Positions 25,854 to 33,602 of a DNA stretch of 64,000 nucleotides are shown here, piece by piece (positions within the stretch are counted from its first letter, which is position 1; every line of letters starts with the position of its first letter). The translations under genes and the position numbers were made by a program. The notes beneath the pieces are model-generated. The model ran no database searches. It saw nothing but the letters and a program-made list of their open reading frames with translations, and had not been told where the DNA came from. Where the stretch lies: the NCBI RefSeq assembly GCF_040610475.1, contig NZ_JBEXMJ010000019.1, forward strand, positions 1 to 64,000, read 5' to 3'. The DNA comes from Actinopolymorpha sp. NPDC004070 (GTDB taxonomy: Bacteria > Actinomycetota > Actinomycetes > Propionibacteriales > Actinopolymorphaceae).

Positions 25854-27971
25854 ATGACTGCGGAGACGGCGACCCCTTTCCATGATCTGGACCACTACGT
25901 AGCGTTGCGCCGGCTCGCCGGTCTCTGGCTGTCGCCCGACGGCAGCCGACTGGTGGCCGCCGCCCAGCAGCTCTCACCCGACCGCAAGAAGTACGTCACG
26001 TCGTTGTGGCAGGTCGACCCTTCCGGTGCCCGCCCGGCGCGGCGGCTCACCCGCGGCACCACCGGCGAGGCCGGCGCGGCGTTCCTGCCCGACGGCTCGT
26101 TGTTGTTCGTCTCCAAGCGTCCGCACGAGGAGTGGCCGGAGCCGCCGGAGTCCATGCGTTCCGGCGACTCCGACGAGCCCGCCGACACCAACGGCACCAC
26201 CTCTCGGGAAGTGTCCACCGGCGAAGGGAACGACGCGGACAAACCCGCCCTGTGGATGCTGCCCGCCGGAGGCGGCGAGGCCCGCCGGGTGGTGGGCCGG
26301 CCGGGTGGCGTCGGCGGGGTGATGGTGGCCCGCGACGCCGGGACGCTCGTGTTCACCGCCCCCACGCTTCCCGGCACCAAGACCGCCGACGACGACCGCG
26401 AGCGCCGCAAGGCCCGCACCGACGCGTCGGTGTCGGCGATCCTGCACGAGGGCTATCCCGTTCGTTACTGGGACCACGACCTCGGGCCGGACGAGCTCCG
26501 CCTGTTCGCCGCCGACCCGTTCGACGTCGACGAGGGCCACCCGCGCCCGCGCGACCTCAGCCCCGAGCCCGGCCGCGCCCTCGACGAGGGGGCGGCCGAC
26601 GTCAGCGCGGACGGGAGCACCGTCGTCAGCACGTGGAAGGTCGCGACCCGCCATGGCGACCACCGCGTCGACCTGGTGGCGATCGACACCGCAACCGGCG
26701 AGCGCCGGGTGCTGGCCAGTGACCCCGACCACGACCACGAGTCGCCCCAGATCTCCCCGGACGGCCGCTGGGTGGTGTGTACTCGCGAGCGCCGCAGCAC
26801 CACCGACGCCGCGCCAGACGTCACGTTGTGGCTGGTTCCGGCCAACGGCGGCGAGCAGCGGGACCTCACTCCCGAGCTCGACCTGTGGCCGCACGAGCCC
26901 CGCTGGTCCCCGGATGGGCACACCATCTACTTCACCGCGGACGAACGCGGCCACTGCCCGGTCTTCGCCGTCGACGTCGCCACCGGCTGCGTGCGCCGGC
27001 TCACCGCGTCCGGCGCCTACGCCGCGCTGGAGCCGGCACCCGACGGCCGGTCCCTCTACGCGCTTCGCAACGCCGTGGACGCGCCGCCGTCGATCGTCCG
27101 GCTCGCGGTGGACGCCGTCGACCAGGAGGCGGAGCGACTGCGGGGGCCGGAGGCGACTCCCGCGCTGCCGGGACGGCTCACCGAGGTGACCGCGACCGCC
27201 GAGGACGGCTCGGACCTGCGGGCCTGGCTGGTGCTGCCCGACGGTGCGTCCGCGGAGCAACCGGCGCCGCTGCTGCTGTGGATCCATGGTGGTCCGCTGT
27301 CGTCGTGGAACACCTGGAGCTGGCGGTGGAACCCCTGGCTGATGGCCGCCCGCGGCTACGCCGTCCTGCTGCCCGACCCGGCGCTGTCCACCGGATACGG
27401 ACAGGAGTTCGTCGAGCGGGGCTGGGGGCGTTGGGGCGCCGAGCCGTTCACCGACCTGATGGCGGTGACCGACGCGGCCCTCGAGGTGCCCGAGATCGAC
27501 GCCGACCGCACGGCCGCGATGGGCGGCTCGTTCGGCGGCTACATGGCCAACTGGGTGGCCGGGCACACCGACCGGTTCAAGGCGATCGTGACGCATGCCA
27601 GCCTGTGGGCGCTGGACCAGTTCGGCCCGACCACCGACGTGGCGTCGTACTGGTTCCGCGAGCTCACTCCCGAGCGCGCCCTCGCCAACTCCCCGCACCT
27701 GTCCGCGGAGCAGATCACCACGCCGATGCTGGTGATCCACGGTGACCGCGACTACCGCGTGCCGATCGGGGAGGGGCTGCGGCTGTGGTGGGAGCTCAAC
27801 CGCCTGCACGACGGGGACCCCGCCGCGCTGCCGCACCGGTTCCTCTACTTCCCCGACGAGAACCACTGGGTGCTCTCGCCGAACCACGCGAAGGTGTGGT
27901 ACTCCACGGTGTTCGCGTTCCTCTCCTGGCACGTCGAGGGCGCGGGCTGGGAACGCCCGGAGCTGGTGTGA
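25854..27971 (+). CDS. S9-family (prolyl oligopeptidase-type) serine peptidase
   Basis: A 705-residue S9 peptidase. The N-terminal beta-propeller is seen as TolB-like repeats (ISPDGRWVV, WSPDGHTIYFTADERG). The C-terminal alpha/beta-hydrolase domain has the nucleophile in GGSFGGYMANW, the Asp in HGDRDYRVP and the His in DENHWVLSP. It cleaves peptides N-terminal to, or after, proline or acts as an acylaminoacyl peptidase. No signal peptide, so intracellular. It overlaps the next gene by GTGA (27968-27971). Confidence 0.9.
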   Translation: MTAETATPFHDLDHYVALRRLAGLWLSPDGSRLVAAAQQLSPDRKKYVTSLWQVDPSGARPARRLTRGTTGEAGAAFLPDGSLLFVSKRPHEEWPEPPESMRSGDSDEPADTNGTTSREVSTGEGNDADKPALWMLPAGGGEARRVVGRPGGVGGVMVARDAGTLVFTAPTLPGTKTADDDRERRKARTDASVSAILHEGYPVRYWDHDLGPDELRLFAADPFDVDEGHPRPRDLSPEPGRALDEGAADVSADGSTVVSTWKVATRHGDHRVDLVAIDTATGERRVLASDPDHDHESPQISPDGRWVVCTRERRSTTDAAPDVTLWLVPANGGEQRDLTPELDLWPHEPRWSPDGHTIYFTADERGHCPVFAVDVATGCVRRLTASGAYAALEPAPDGRSLYALRNAVDAPPSIVRLAVDAVDQEAERLRGPEATPALPGRLTEVTATAEDGSDLRAWLVLPDGASAEQPAPLLLWIHGGPLSSWNTWSWRWNPWLMAARGYAVLLPDPALSTGYGQEFVERGWGRWGAEPFTDLMAVTDAALEVPEIDADRTAAMGGSFGGYMANWVAGHTDRFKAIVTHASLWALDQFGPTTDVASYWFRELTPERALANSPHLSAEQITTPMLVIHGDRDYRVPIGEGLRLWWELNRLHDGDPAALPHRFLYFPDENHWVLSPNHAKVWYSTVFAFLSWHVEGAGWERPELV

Positions 27972-28831
27972 GCACCAGCACGGAAGGCGTCGATCCGACG
28001 GCGCTGCTCGACCTCGCGGTGCGGACGGCCCGCGAGGCGGGCGAGCTGCTTCGCGCGCGGCGGCTGACCGACGAGGTGAGTGTCGACCACACCAAGTCGA
28101 CGCCGACCGACATCGTGACCGCGATGGACACCGCGTCGGAGGCGCTGATCCGCGACCGGCTCCGCGCCGCACGCCCGGACGACACGATCCTCGGCGAGGA
28201 GGGCGGCAGCGTCCCCGGCGAGTCCGGGGTCAGGTGGCTGGTCGACCCGCTCGACGGCACCGTCAACTACCTGTACGGCCTGCCGGCGTACGCCGTCAGC
28301 ATCGCCGCGGAGGTGGCCGGCGAGGTAGTGGCCGGTGCCGTGTTCTGTCCGCCGGCTGAAGAGTTGTGGACGGCGGTGCGAGGCGCCGGCGCCTGGCTGA
28401 ACGACGACCCGGTGCGGACCAACTCCGTGCCCGAGCTCGGCCGCGCGCTGGTCGGCACCGGGTTCTGGTACGACTCGGGTCTGCGCGCCCGGCAGGCCGA
28501 GCTGCTGCGGCACGTTCTGCCCCGGGTGCGCGACGTACGCCGGATCGGTTCGGCGGCCCTGGACCTGTGCTCGGTCGCCTGCGGCCGTCTCGACGCCTAC
28601 TACGAGACCGGCCTGCATCCGTGGGACTGGTCGGCCGGCCTGCTGGTGGCCCGGGAGGCCGGCGCCCGGGTCGGCGGCCTGCCCGGCGAGCCCGCGAGCC
28701 GCCGGCTGGCGATCGCCGCCGCCCCGGGCGTCTTCGACGAGCTCCGGTCGCTGGTGGTGGCCCATGGATCCGGCGTCGTGGGCAGTCAGGTGGTGTCCGC
28801 CGGCGCCGACCTCGGGCCCGGTGAGTCCTAG
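27968..28831 (+). CDS. Inositol monophosphatase family protein
   Basis: A 287-residue Mg2+-dependent sugar-phosphate phosphatase. Family motifs are GEEGG, WLVDPLDGTVNYLYG (metal-binding DPLDGT) and HPWDWSAGLLVAREAG. Substrates in this family include myo-inositol-1-phosphate, histidinol phosphate and related compounds. Start is GTG 27968, overlapping the stop of the S9 peptidase. The TAG stop lies inside the left arm of a MITE-like inverted repeat, so the last residues may have been contributed by that element. Confidence 0.9.
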   Translation: MSTSTEGVDPTALLDLAVRTAREAGELLRARRLTDEVSVDHTKSTPTDIVTAMDTASEALIRDRLRAARPDDTILGEEGGSVPGESGVRWLVDPLDGTVNYLYGLPAYAVSIAAEVAGEVVAGAVFCPPAEELWTAVRGAGAWLNDDPVRTNSVPELGRALVGTGFWYDSGLRARQAELLRHVLPRVRDVRRIGSAALDLCSVACGRLDAYYETGLHPWDWSAGLLVAREAGARVGGLPGEPASRRLAIAAAPGVFDELRSLVVAHGSGVVGSQVVSAGADLGPGES

Positions 28832-28996
28832 GGACTGTCCTTCGGATCAGGGTCGAGTAGTGAGCGGGTCATCCGCGCCCGCGCGGCAAGGCGGAGGAGG
28901 AGTCGCGTAGCGACGGTCTACGCGCGACGACGGCAACGCAGCCGGGCGGGATGCGGGGGCACGCGAACCGGCCATGATCCGCAGGACAGACCCTGG
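28828..28996. mobile_element. MITE-like palindromic element (169 bp)
   Basis: The end sequences 28828-28852 and 28972-28996 are inverted copies, 21 of 25 positions matching. Between them the sequence continues as an imperfect hairpin with a central stem GTCGCGTAG / CTACGCGCGAC (28902-28910 and 28918-28928). No ORF is evident inside. The left end covers the stop codon of the phosphatase gene, and no clear target-site duplication was seen. It could be a miniature transposable element, a REP-type repeat, or a large terminator. Confidence 0.5.
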
Positions 28997-29580
28997 TCCG
29001 GAACCGATGCCGTTCACCGCGATCGCGGCCGTTGGTTTCCGGCCGTTCGGAGTCTCGAAGCGCGAATGCGGTAAACATCACATTCGACCGAGAAGAATGC
29101 ACGGTCGAGTGCACTCGGTAATTGTCCGAACGCTTTCCGGAGTCGGCCGGAAAACCGATCCGCAAACGTTCACGGCAAACGCCGTAACGACACCGCGGGC
29201 CGTCCCGCCGATTCGTACACAACCGACGATGTGTGAACGCCGGTGGAGTCTCCCGACGGGCGGCGCCCCGGACAGCCTCTCTCCGGCCGAGAATCACCAC
29301 AAAATCGGACATACGCGACGCAACGATGCGCGAAACCGGATGGACATAGCCGGGAGTGTGCAGATTTCCGCAACAAAATCGGGTTACAACTTGCCTGATG
29401 TGGTTCCGTTCCGCCCCGGTGAAGGTATACGTTCCGGGTCAGTCAACGTTCCCGGTGCGAATCCGTGCGGGGAGCACTTTGTGAACCACGCATCCCTGTG
29501 TCGACGGTGTCGGAACGAACGCGCTTTGTGCGCGGAGGCCGCCGGTCGTGCCGGTGATGGGGAGAAGCCGGGAGGTGAAG
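28997..29580 (+). promoter_or_regulatory. Long regulatory region upstream of the peptide ABC operon
   Basis: About 580 bp without a supportable gene and visibly richer in A+T than the surroundings. It contains a perfect 12-bp palindrome CGAGTGCACTCG (29106-29117), an inverted CATTC/GAATG pair just before it, and TATACG (29426-29431), a -10-like hexamer that would leave a leader of about 140 nt. ORFs that read through it overlap the permease gene in another frame and look spurious. A candidate operator region for substrate-controlled uptake genes. Confidence 0.45.
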
Positions 29581-30666
29581 GTGGCTGCGACCGAAAGCCT
29601 GGAGACGGACGAGCCGGAGAAGGGCTCGAAACCGGCCGGCCGGAGATCGTCCACGACCAGGTACGTCGTGGGGCGGGTCGTCAAGGCGTTCCTGACGATC
29701 TACGTCGTCGCGACCGCCATCTTCTTCCTGGTGCGGCTGCTGCCGGGCAACCCGGTGGACGTCTACATCAACCAGCAGATCGCGCAGTACGGCATGAGCT
29801 ACCAGGAGGCCGCCAACGCCGCGGCCGGCCTGTTCTCCTTCGACCCGAACGAGTCGAAGTTCATGCAGTACCTCCACTACCTCGGTGGCCTGGTCCAGGG
29901 TGACCTGGGCACCTCGCTGCTCTCGCCGGGTTCCTCGGTGACCTCCCAGATCGGCGCCTACCTGCCGTGGACGCTGTTCAGCGTCGGCATCGCGCTGATC
30001 ATCAGCTTCGTGCTCGGCATCGGCATCGGCATGGCGATGGCCTACCGGCGCGGCGGAATCTTCGACCACGCGATGACGCTGGTCGCCTCGATCACGCACT
30101 CCATCCCCAACTTCCTGCTGGCGATGATGATCATCGTCTTCTTCGGCGTCCAGCTGGAGTGGCTGCCGATCGCGACCATGCGCGGTGCCTACTCGCCGGG
30201 CGTGCACCCGGAGTTCAGCCTGTACTTCCTCTCCGACGCCTTCTACCACGCGGCCCTGCCGATGTTCGTCTACGTGCTCACCTCGCTCGGTGGATGGATG
30301 CTGGTGATGAAGTCGTCGACGGTGGAGACCCTCGGCGAGGACTACGTGACGGTCGCCCGGGCGCGGGGGCTCACCGACCGCCGGATCCAGGTGCAGTACG
30401 TCGGCCGCAACGCCATGCTGCCGTTGTTCACCAGCTTCGTCCTTTCCCTCGGTTTCGTCGTCGGCGGCTCGATCCTGGTCGAGCAGGTGACGCAGTACCA
30501 AGGCATCGGGTTCCTGCTCTACGAGGCGGTCCAGCGTCGTGACTACCCCGTCCTGCAGGGCATCCTGCTGATCGTCACCATCTCCGTGGTGCTGGCCAAC
30601 CTCGTCGCCGACCTGCTCTACAGCCGGGTCGACCCGCGGATCCGCATCACCAGCAAGGAGGGCTGA
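29581..30666 (+). CDS. Peptide/oligosaccharide ABC transporter permease (DppB type)
   Basis: A 361-residue inner-membrane permease, first gene of a five-component importer. After a charged cytoplasmic N-terminus comes TM1 (VVKAFLTIYVVATAIFFLVRLLPGNPVD) with the LPGNP motif typical of DppB, a periplasmic-side domain, and the BPD_transp_1 core with the EAA loop ETLGEDYVTVARARGL that contacts the ATPase. Start GTG 29581 has GGGAGG 5 nt upstream; GTG 29575 is also in frame but too close to it. The stop is 2 nt before the next gene. Substrate class (peptide, oligosaccharide or nickel) is open. Confidence 0.9.
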   Translation: MAATESLETDEPEKGSKPAGRRSSTTRYVVGRVVKAFLTIYVVATAIFFLVRLLPGNPVDVYINQQIAQYGMSYQEAANAAAGLFSFDPNESKFMQYLHYLGGLVQGDLGTSLLSPGSSVTSQIGAYLPWTLFSVGIALIISFVLGIGIGMAMAYRRGGIFDHAMTLVASITHSIPNFLLAMMIIVFFGVQLEWLPIATMRGAYSPGVHPEFSLYFLSDAFYHAALPMFVYVLTSLGGWMLVMKSSTVETLGEDYVTVARARGLTDRRIQVQYVGRNAMLPLFTSFVLSLGFVVGGSILVEQVTQYQGIGFLLYEAVQRRDYPVLQGILLIVTISVVLANLVADLLYSRVDPRIRITSKEG

Positions 30667-30668
30667 CC

Positions 30669-31586
30669 GTGACCCAGATCGTCGACACCGGGACGATGCA
30701 GCCGGCCCAGGCCCCGGCACCGGAGGGGCAGGGCACGGGCGCGTTCCGCACCTTCGTACGCCAGCTGATGCGCAGCAAGACCGGCTTCCTCGGCTTCTGC
30801 GTGTTCGCGCTGATGGTTCTCATCTGCCTGATCGGCCCGATGTTCACCCCGAACGACCTGCCGACCAACACCAACCTCATCTACGGCCCGGCGAGCTGGA
30901 GCCACCCGTTCGGCTTCGACTCCGAGGGCCGGGACGTGCTGATCCAGGTCATCGACGGCGGCCGGGCGGTCATCCTGGTCGGCTTCCTCGCCGCGCTGAT
31001 CTCCACCGTGATCGCCGTGGTGTTCGGCGCGCTGGCCGCCTACCTCGGCGGGCGGGTCGACTCGATCATCGTGACGGCCACCGACATCGTGCTGACGGTG
31101 CCGAGCATCATCCTGCTCGCCGTACTGGCGGCGTTCTACCGCGTGGGCGACTCGATCACGCTGGCGGTCATCCTCGGTGTGCTCGGCTGGCCGGGGTTGC
31201 TGCGCGCCGTGCGCGCCCAGGTGTTCTCGCTCAAGCAGCGGGAGTACATCGAGGCGGCGAGGCTGCTCGACCTCGGCACGGGCCGGATCGTGATCCGGGA
31301 GATCCTGCCCAACATGGCGAGCTTCATCCTGATGAACTTCGTCATCGGCATGACCAACGCCATCTACGCGATGGCCGGTCTGTACCTCCTCGGTCTGGCG
31401 CCCATGCAGGGCGACAACTGGGGCATCATGATCAACTTCGCCTGGACCCGCGGCGCCATCTTCTTCGACGGCAGCCTCGGCTACATCCTCGGTCCGGTGC
31501 TGTCGATCTGCATCCTCCAGCTCTCGCTCGTGACGATGGCGAGGTCCTTCGAGGAAATCCTGAACCCCCGACTGCGGCACAACTAG
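30669..31586 (+). CDS. Peptide/oligosaccharide ABC transporter permease (DppC type)
   Basis: A 305-residue partner permease. It has the DppC-type N-terminal helix (RQLMRSKTGFLGFCVFALMVL), the motif SWSHPFGFDSEGRDVLIQVIDGGR common in this subunit, five further hydrophobic segments, and the EAA loop KQREYIEAARLLDLG. GTG 30669 starts 2 nt after the previous stop, so the two permeases are translated in a coupled way and should form a heterodimer. Confidence 0.9.
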   Translation: MTQIVDTGTMQPAQAPAPEGQGTGAFRTFVRQLMRSKTGFLGFCVFALMVLICLIGPMFTPNDLPTNTNLIYGPASWSHPFGFDSEGRDVLIQVIDGGRAVILVGFLAALISTVIAVVFGALAAYLGGRVDSIIVTATDIVLTVPSIILLAVLAAFYRVGDSITLAVILGVLGWPGLLRAVRAQVFSLKQREYIEAARLLDLGTGRIVIREILPNMASFILMNFVIGMTNAIYAMAGLYLLGLAPMQGDNWGIMINFAWTRGAIFFDGSLGYILGPVLSICILQLSLVTMARSFEEILNPRLRHN

Positions 31587-31595
31587 GAGGACGCT

Positions 31596-32483
31596 GTGGG
31601 AGAAGGCGTAGTCGAGGGTTCGAACACGAACCCCACGGGCGAGCCGGTCCTGTCCGTGCGCGACCTCGTGGTCGAGTACAAGACCGGGCAGGGCGTGAAC
31701 GACCCGGCCCACCGTGCCGTGGACGGCGTGAGCTTCGACCTGTACCCGGGCGAGAGCATCGCGCTGATCGGGGAGAGCGGCTGCGGGAAGACCACCCTGG
31801 GCCTCGGCCTGCTGCGGCTGCTGCCGAAGCTGGGCTCGATCCCGTCGGGGTCGGTGACCTACCGGCGCCGGGACGGCTCGACGGTCGACCTGCTCAAGCT
31901 CGACAAGCAGCAGTTGCGGAAGTTCCGGTGGTCCGAGGCCGCCATGGTCTTCCAGGGCGCGATGAACTCCTTCAACCCGGTGCTGAAGGTCTGGGACCAG
32001 ATGCTCGACACCGTTCGGGCGCACGACCGGTCGATGTCGAAGCGGACGGCGTACGAGCGGGCCGAACAGGTCCTGCGCGACGTCGACCTCGACCCCGACC
32101 GGGTGCTGAAGTCCTACCCGCACGAGCTGTCCGGCGGTATGCGGCAGCGGGTGCTGATCGCGATGGCGATGCTGCTGCGGCCGCAGATGCTCATCCTGGA
32201 CGAGCCGACCACGGCGCTGGACATCCTCACTCAGCGGGCGATCGTCGACCTGATCCACGAGCTGCACGAGCGGCTGGACTTCGCGATGATCTTCGTCTCG
32301 CACGACCTCGCGGTGGCCGCCGAGCTGGCCACCCGGGTGGCCACGATGTACGACGGCAAGATCGTCGAGATGGGCGACGTCCGCGACATCTTCTACCGCC
32401 CCCAGCACGAGTACACCAAGAGCCTGATCAACGCAGTGCCCACGGTGACCGAGGAACGCAAGGAGGTGCCGAGCAATGGCTGA
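31596..32483 (+). CDS. ABC transporter ATP-binding protein (DppD type)
   Basis: A 295-residue ATPase subunit. Walker A is GESGCGKTT, the Q-loop region is MVFQGAMNSFNPVLKV, the signature is LSGGMRQRV, Walker B is MLILDEPTTALD and the H-loop is IFVSHDLAVAAE. The C-terminal oligopeptide-transport extension (FYRPQHEYTKSLINAVP) is present. AGGAGG at 31585-31590 precedes the GTG. It overlaps the next ATPase gene by 8 nt. Confidence 0.92.
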   Translation: MGEGVVEGSNTNPTGEPVLSVRDLVVEYKTGQGVNDPAHRAVDGVSFDLYPGESIALIGESGCGKTTLGLGLLRLLPKLGSIPSGSVTYRRRDGSTVDLLKLDKQQLRKFRWSEAAMVFQGAMNSFNPVLKVWDQMLDTVRAHDRSMSKRTAYERAEQVLRDVDLDPDRVLKSYPHELSGGMRQRVLIAMAMLLRPQMLILDEPTTALDILTQRAIVDLIHELHERLDFAMIFVSHDLAVAAELATRVATMYDGKIVEMGDVRDIFYRPQHEYTKSLINAVPTVTEERKEVPSNG

Positions 32484-33372
32484 CGCGGCGACGTCCGGCC
32501 CGCTGCTGGAACTCGACGGCATCACGCAGGTGTTCAGCACCCGCCGTGGCGAGGTGCGGGCTGTCGACGACGTGACCCTGCGGCTCGGGGTGGGCGAGGT
32601 GCTGTGCCTGGTCGGGCAGAGCGGCTCGGGCAAGAGCACCACGGCGAAGATCGCCTCCGGGCTGCTGCGTCCGTCCGAGGGCGTGGTGCGGTTCGAGGGG
32701 GAGGACATCCTCGGGCAGCGGCGCCCGGACAAGAGCCGGTTCAAGCGCTTCCGGCGTGCGGTGCAGTACGTCCACCAGGACCCGTACGCCTCGCTGAACC
32801 CGATCCAGGACGTCTTCACCACGCTGTCGGCGCCGCTTCGCCGGCACGGCCTGGTGAAGAGCAGGTCCCAGGCGCGCGAGCGGGTGTCCGAACTCCTCGC
32901 GCAGGTGGGCCTCAACCCGGCCGAGACGTTCCTGCCGAAGTTTCCCCACCAGATGTCGGGTGGGCAGCGCCAGCGGGTGGCGGTCGCCCGGGCGCTGACT
33001 CTCGAGCCGCGGTTGATCATCGCGGACGAGGCGACCTCGATGCTCGACGTGTCCATCCGGATCGAGCTGCTCGGCATGCTCACCAAGCTGCGTACCGAGC
33101 TCGGCGTCGGCTTCCTGTTCATCACCCACGACCTGGCGATGGCGAAGTACTTCGGCGCCGAAGGCGACATCGCGGTGATGCACGAGGGGAAGATCGTCGA
33201 GTACGGCCCGACCCTGCAGGTGATCGACAACCCCCAGGACGCCTACACCAAGGCGCTCCTGGAGGCCGTGCCCGAGGCCGACCCCGACCTCGCGCGGCGC
33301 AAGCGGGCGGCGCGCACCGCGGCCAAGGCGGCGGCCGGTGGCGCGGCGGCCGGTGGGGTCCCGGCGGCATGA
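32476..33372 (+). CDS. ABC transporter ATP-binding protein (DppF type)
   Basis: A 298-residue second ATPase. Walker A GQSGSGKST, signature MSGGQRQRVAVARAL, Walker B LIIADEATSMLD and H-loop FLFITHDLAMAKYF are all intact. The Ala/Gly-rich tail after residue 275 is not part of the fold. An excellent AAGGAGGT lies 8 nt before the ATG, inside the previous gene. Its stop overlaps the start of a small membrane protein (ATGA, 33369-33372). Confidence 0.92.
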   Translation: MADAATSGPLLELDGITQVFSTRRGEVRAVDDVTLRLGVGEVLCLVGQSGSGKSTTAKIASGLLRPSEGVVRFEGEDILGQRRPDKSRFKRFRRAVQYVHQDPYASLNPIQDVFTTLSAPLRRHGLVKSRSQARERVSELLAQVGLNPAETFLPKFPHQMSGGQRQRVAVARALTLEPRLIIADEATSMLDVSIRIELLGMLTKLRTELGVGFLFITHDLAMAKYFGAEGDIAVMHEGKIVEYGPTLQVIDNPQDAYTKALLEAVPEADPDLARRKRAARTAAKAAAGGAAAGGVPAA

Positions 33373-33554
33373 TCGGCCCCGGAGCCGGGCTCACGGCGTT
33401 TCGGGTGGCGGCGTTCATCGTCGTCTTCTCCGGGCTGCTGTTGCTGATCGTCGAGCCCGGCACGGCACAGTTCGTGATCACCTGCTTCATGCTCGTCATG
33501 GGGCTGGTGTTCGCGGCGTTGGTCTTCGTGCTCGTACGTCTGAAGAATCGCTAG
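33369..33554 (+). CDS. Small two-helix membrane protein inside the ABC operon
   Basis: A 61-residue ORF starting at ATG 33369, overlapping the ATPase stop by 4 nt. It encodes two hydrophobic helices: FRVAAFIVVFSGLLLLIV and the stretch from FVITCFMLVMGL to VFVLV, with a short turn containing Glu-Pro-Gly and a basic end (RLKNR). I do not recognise a family. Tight coupling and position between the ATPase and binding-protein genes suggest a partner of the importer, but this is inference. Confidence 0.62.
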   Translation: MIGPGAGLTAFRVAAFIVVFSGLLLLIVEPGTAQFVITCFMLVMGLVFAALVFVLVRLKNR

Positions 33555-33570
33555 GCAGAACCCTCCTAGC
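33550..33570 (+). promoter_or_regulatory. Intergenic hairpin before the binding-protein gene
   Basis: GCTAGG (33550-33555) and CCTAGC (33565-33570) pair over a 9-nt loop and include the stop codon of the small membrane protein. Such hairpins often stabilise the binding-protein part of importer mRNAs; here that is inferred. Confidence 0.4.
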
Positions 33571-33602
33571 GCGGCACTGATCCCTTGATGGGGAGGAACC
33601 TG

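Noticed and set aside
29436..29490. A stretch resembling part of a cobalamin-riboswitch core (CCGGTGCGAATCCG, then CACTTTGTGA)
   Set aside because: The rest of the B12-box and the pairing partners are missing and the spacing is wrong; one short match is not enough.
28974..29903. 309-codon frame through the control region into the permease gene
   Set aside because: Overlaps the well-supported ABC permease in a different frame and has no recognisable protein content; typical of GC-rich non-coding frames.
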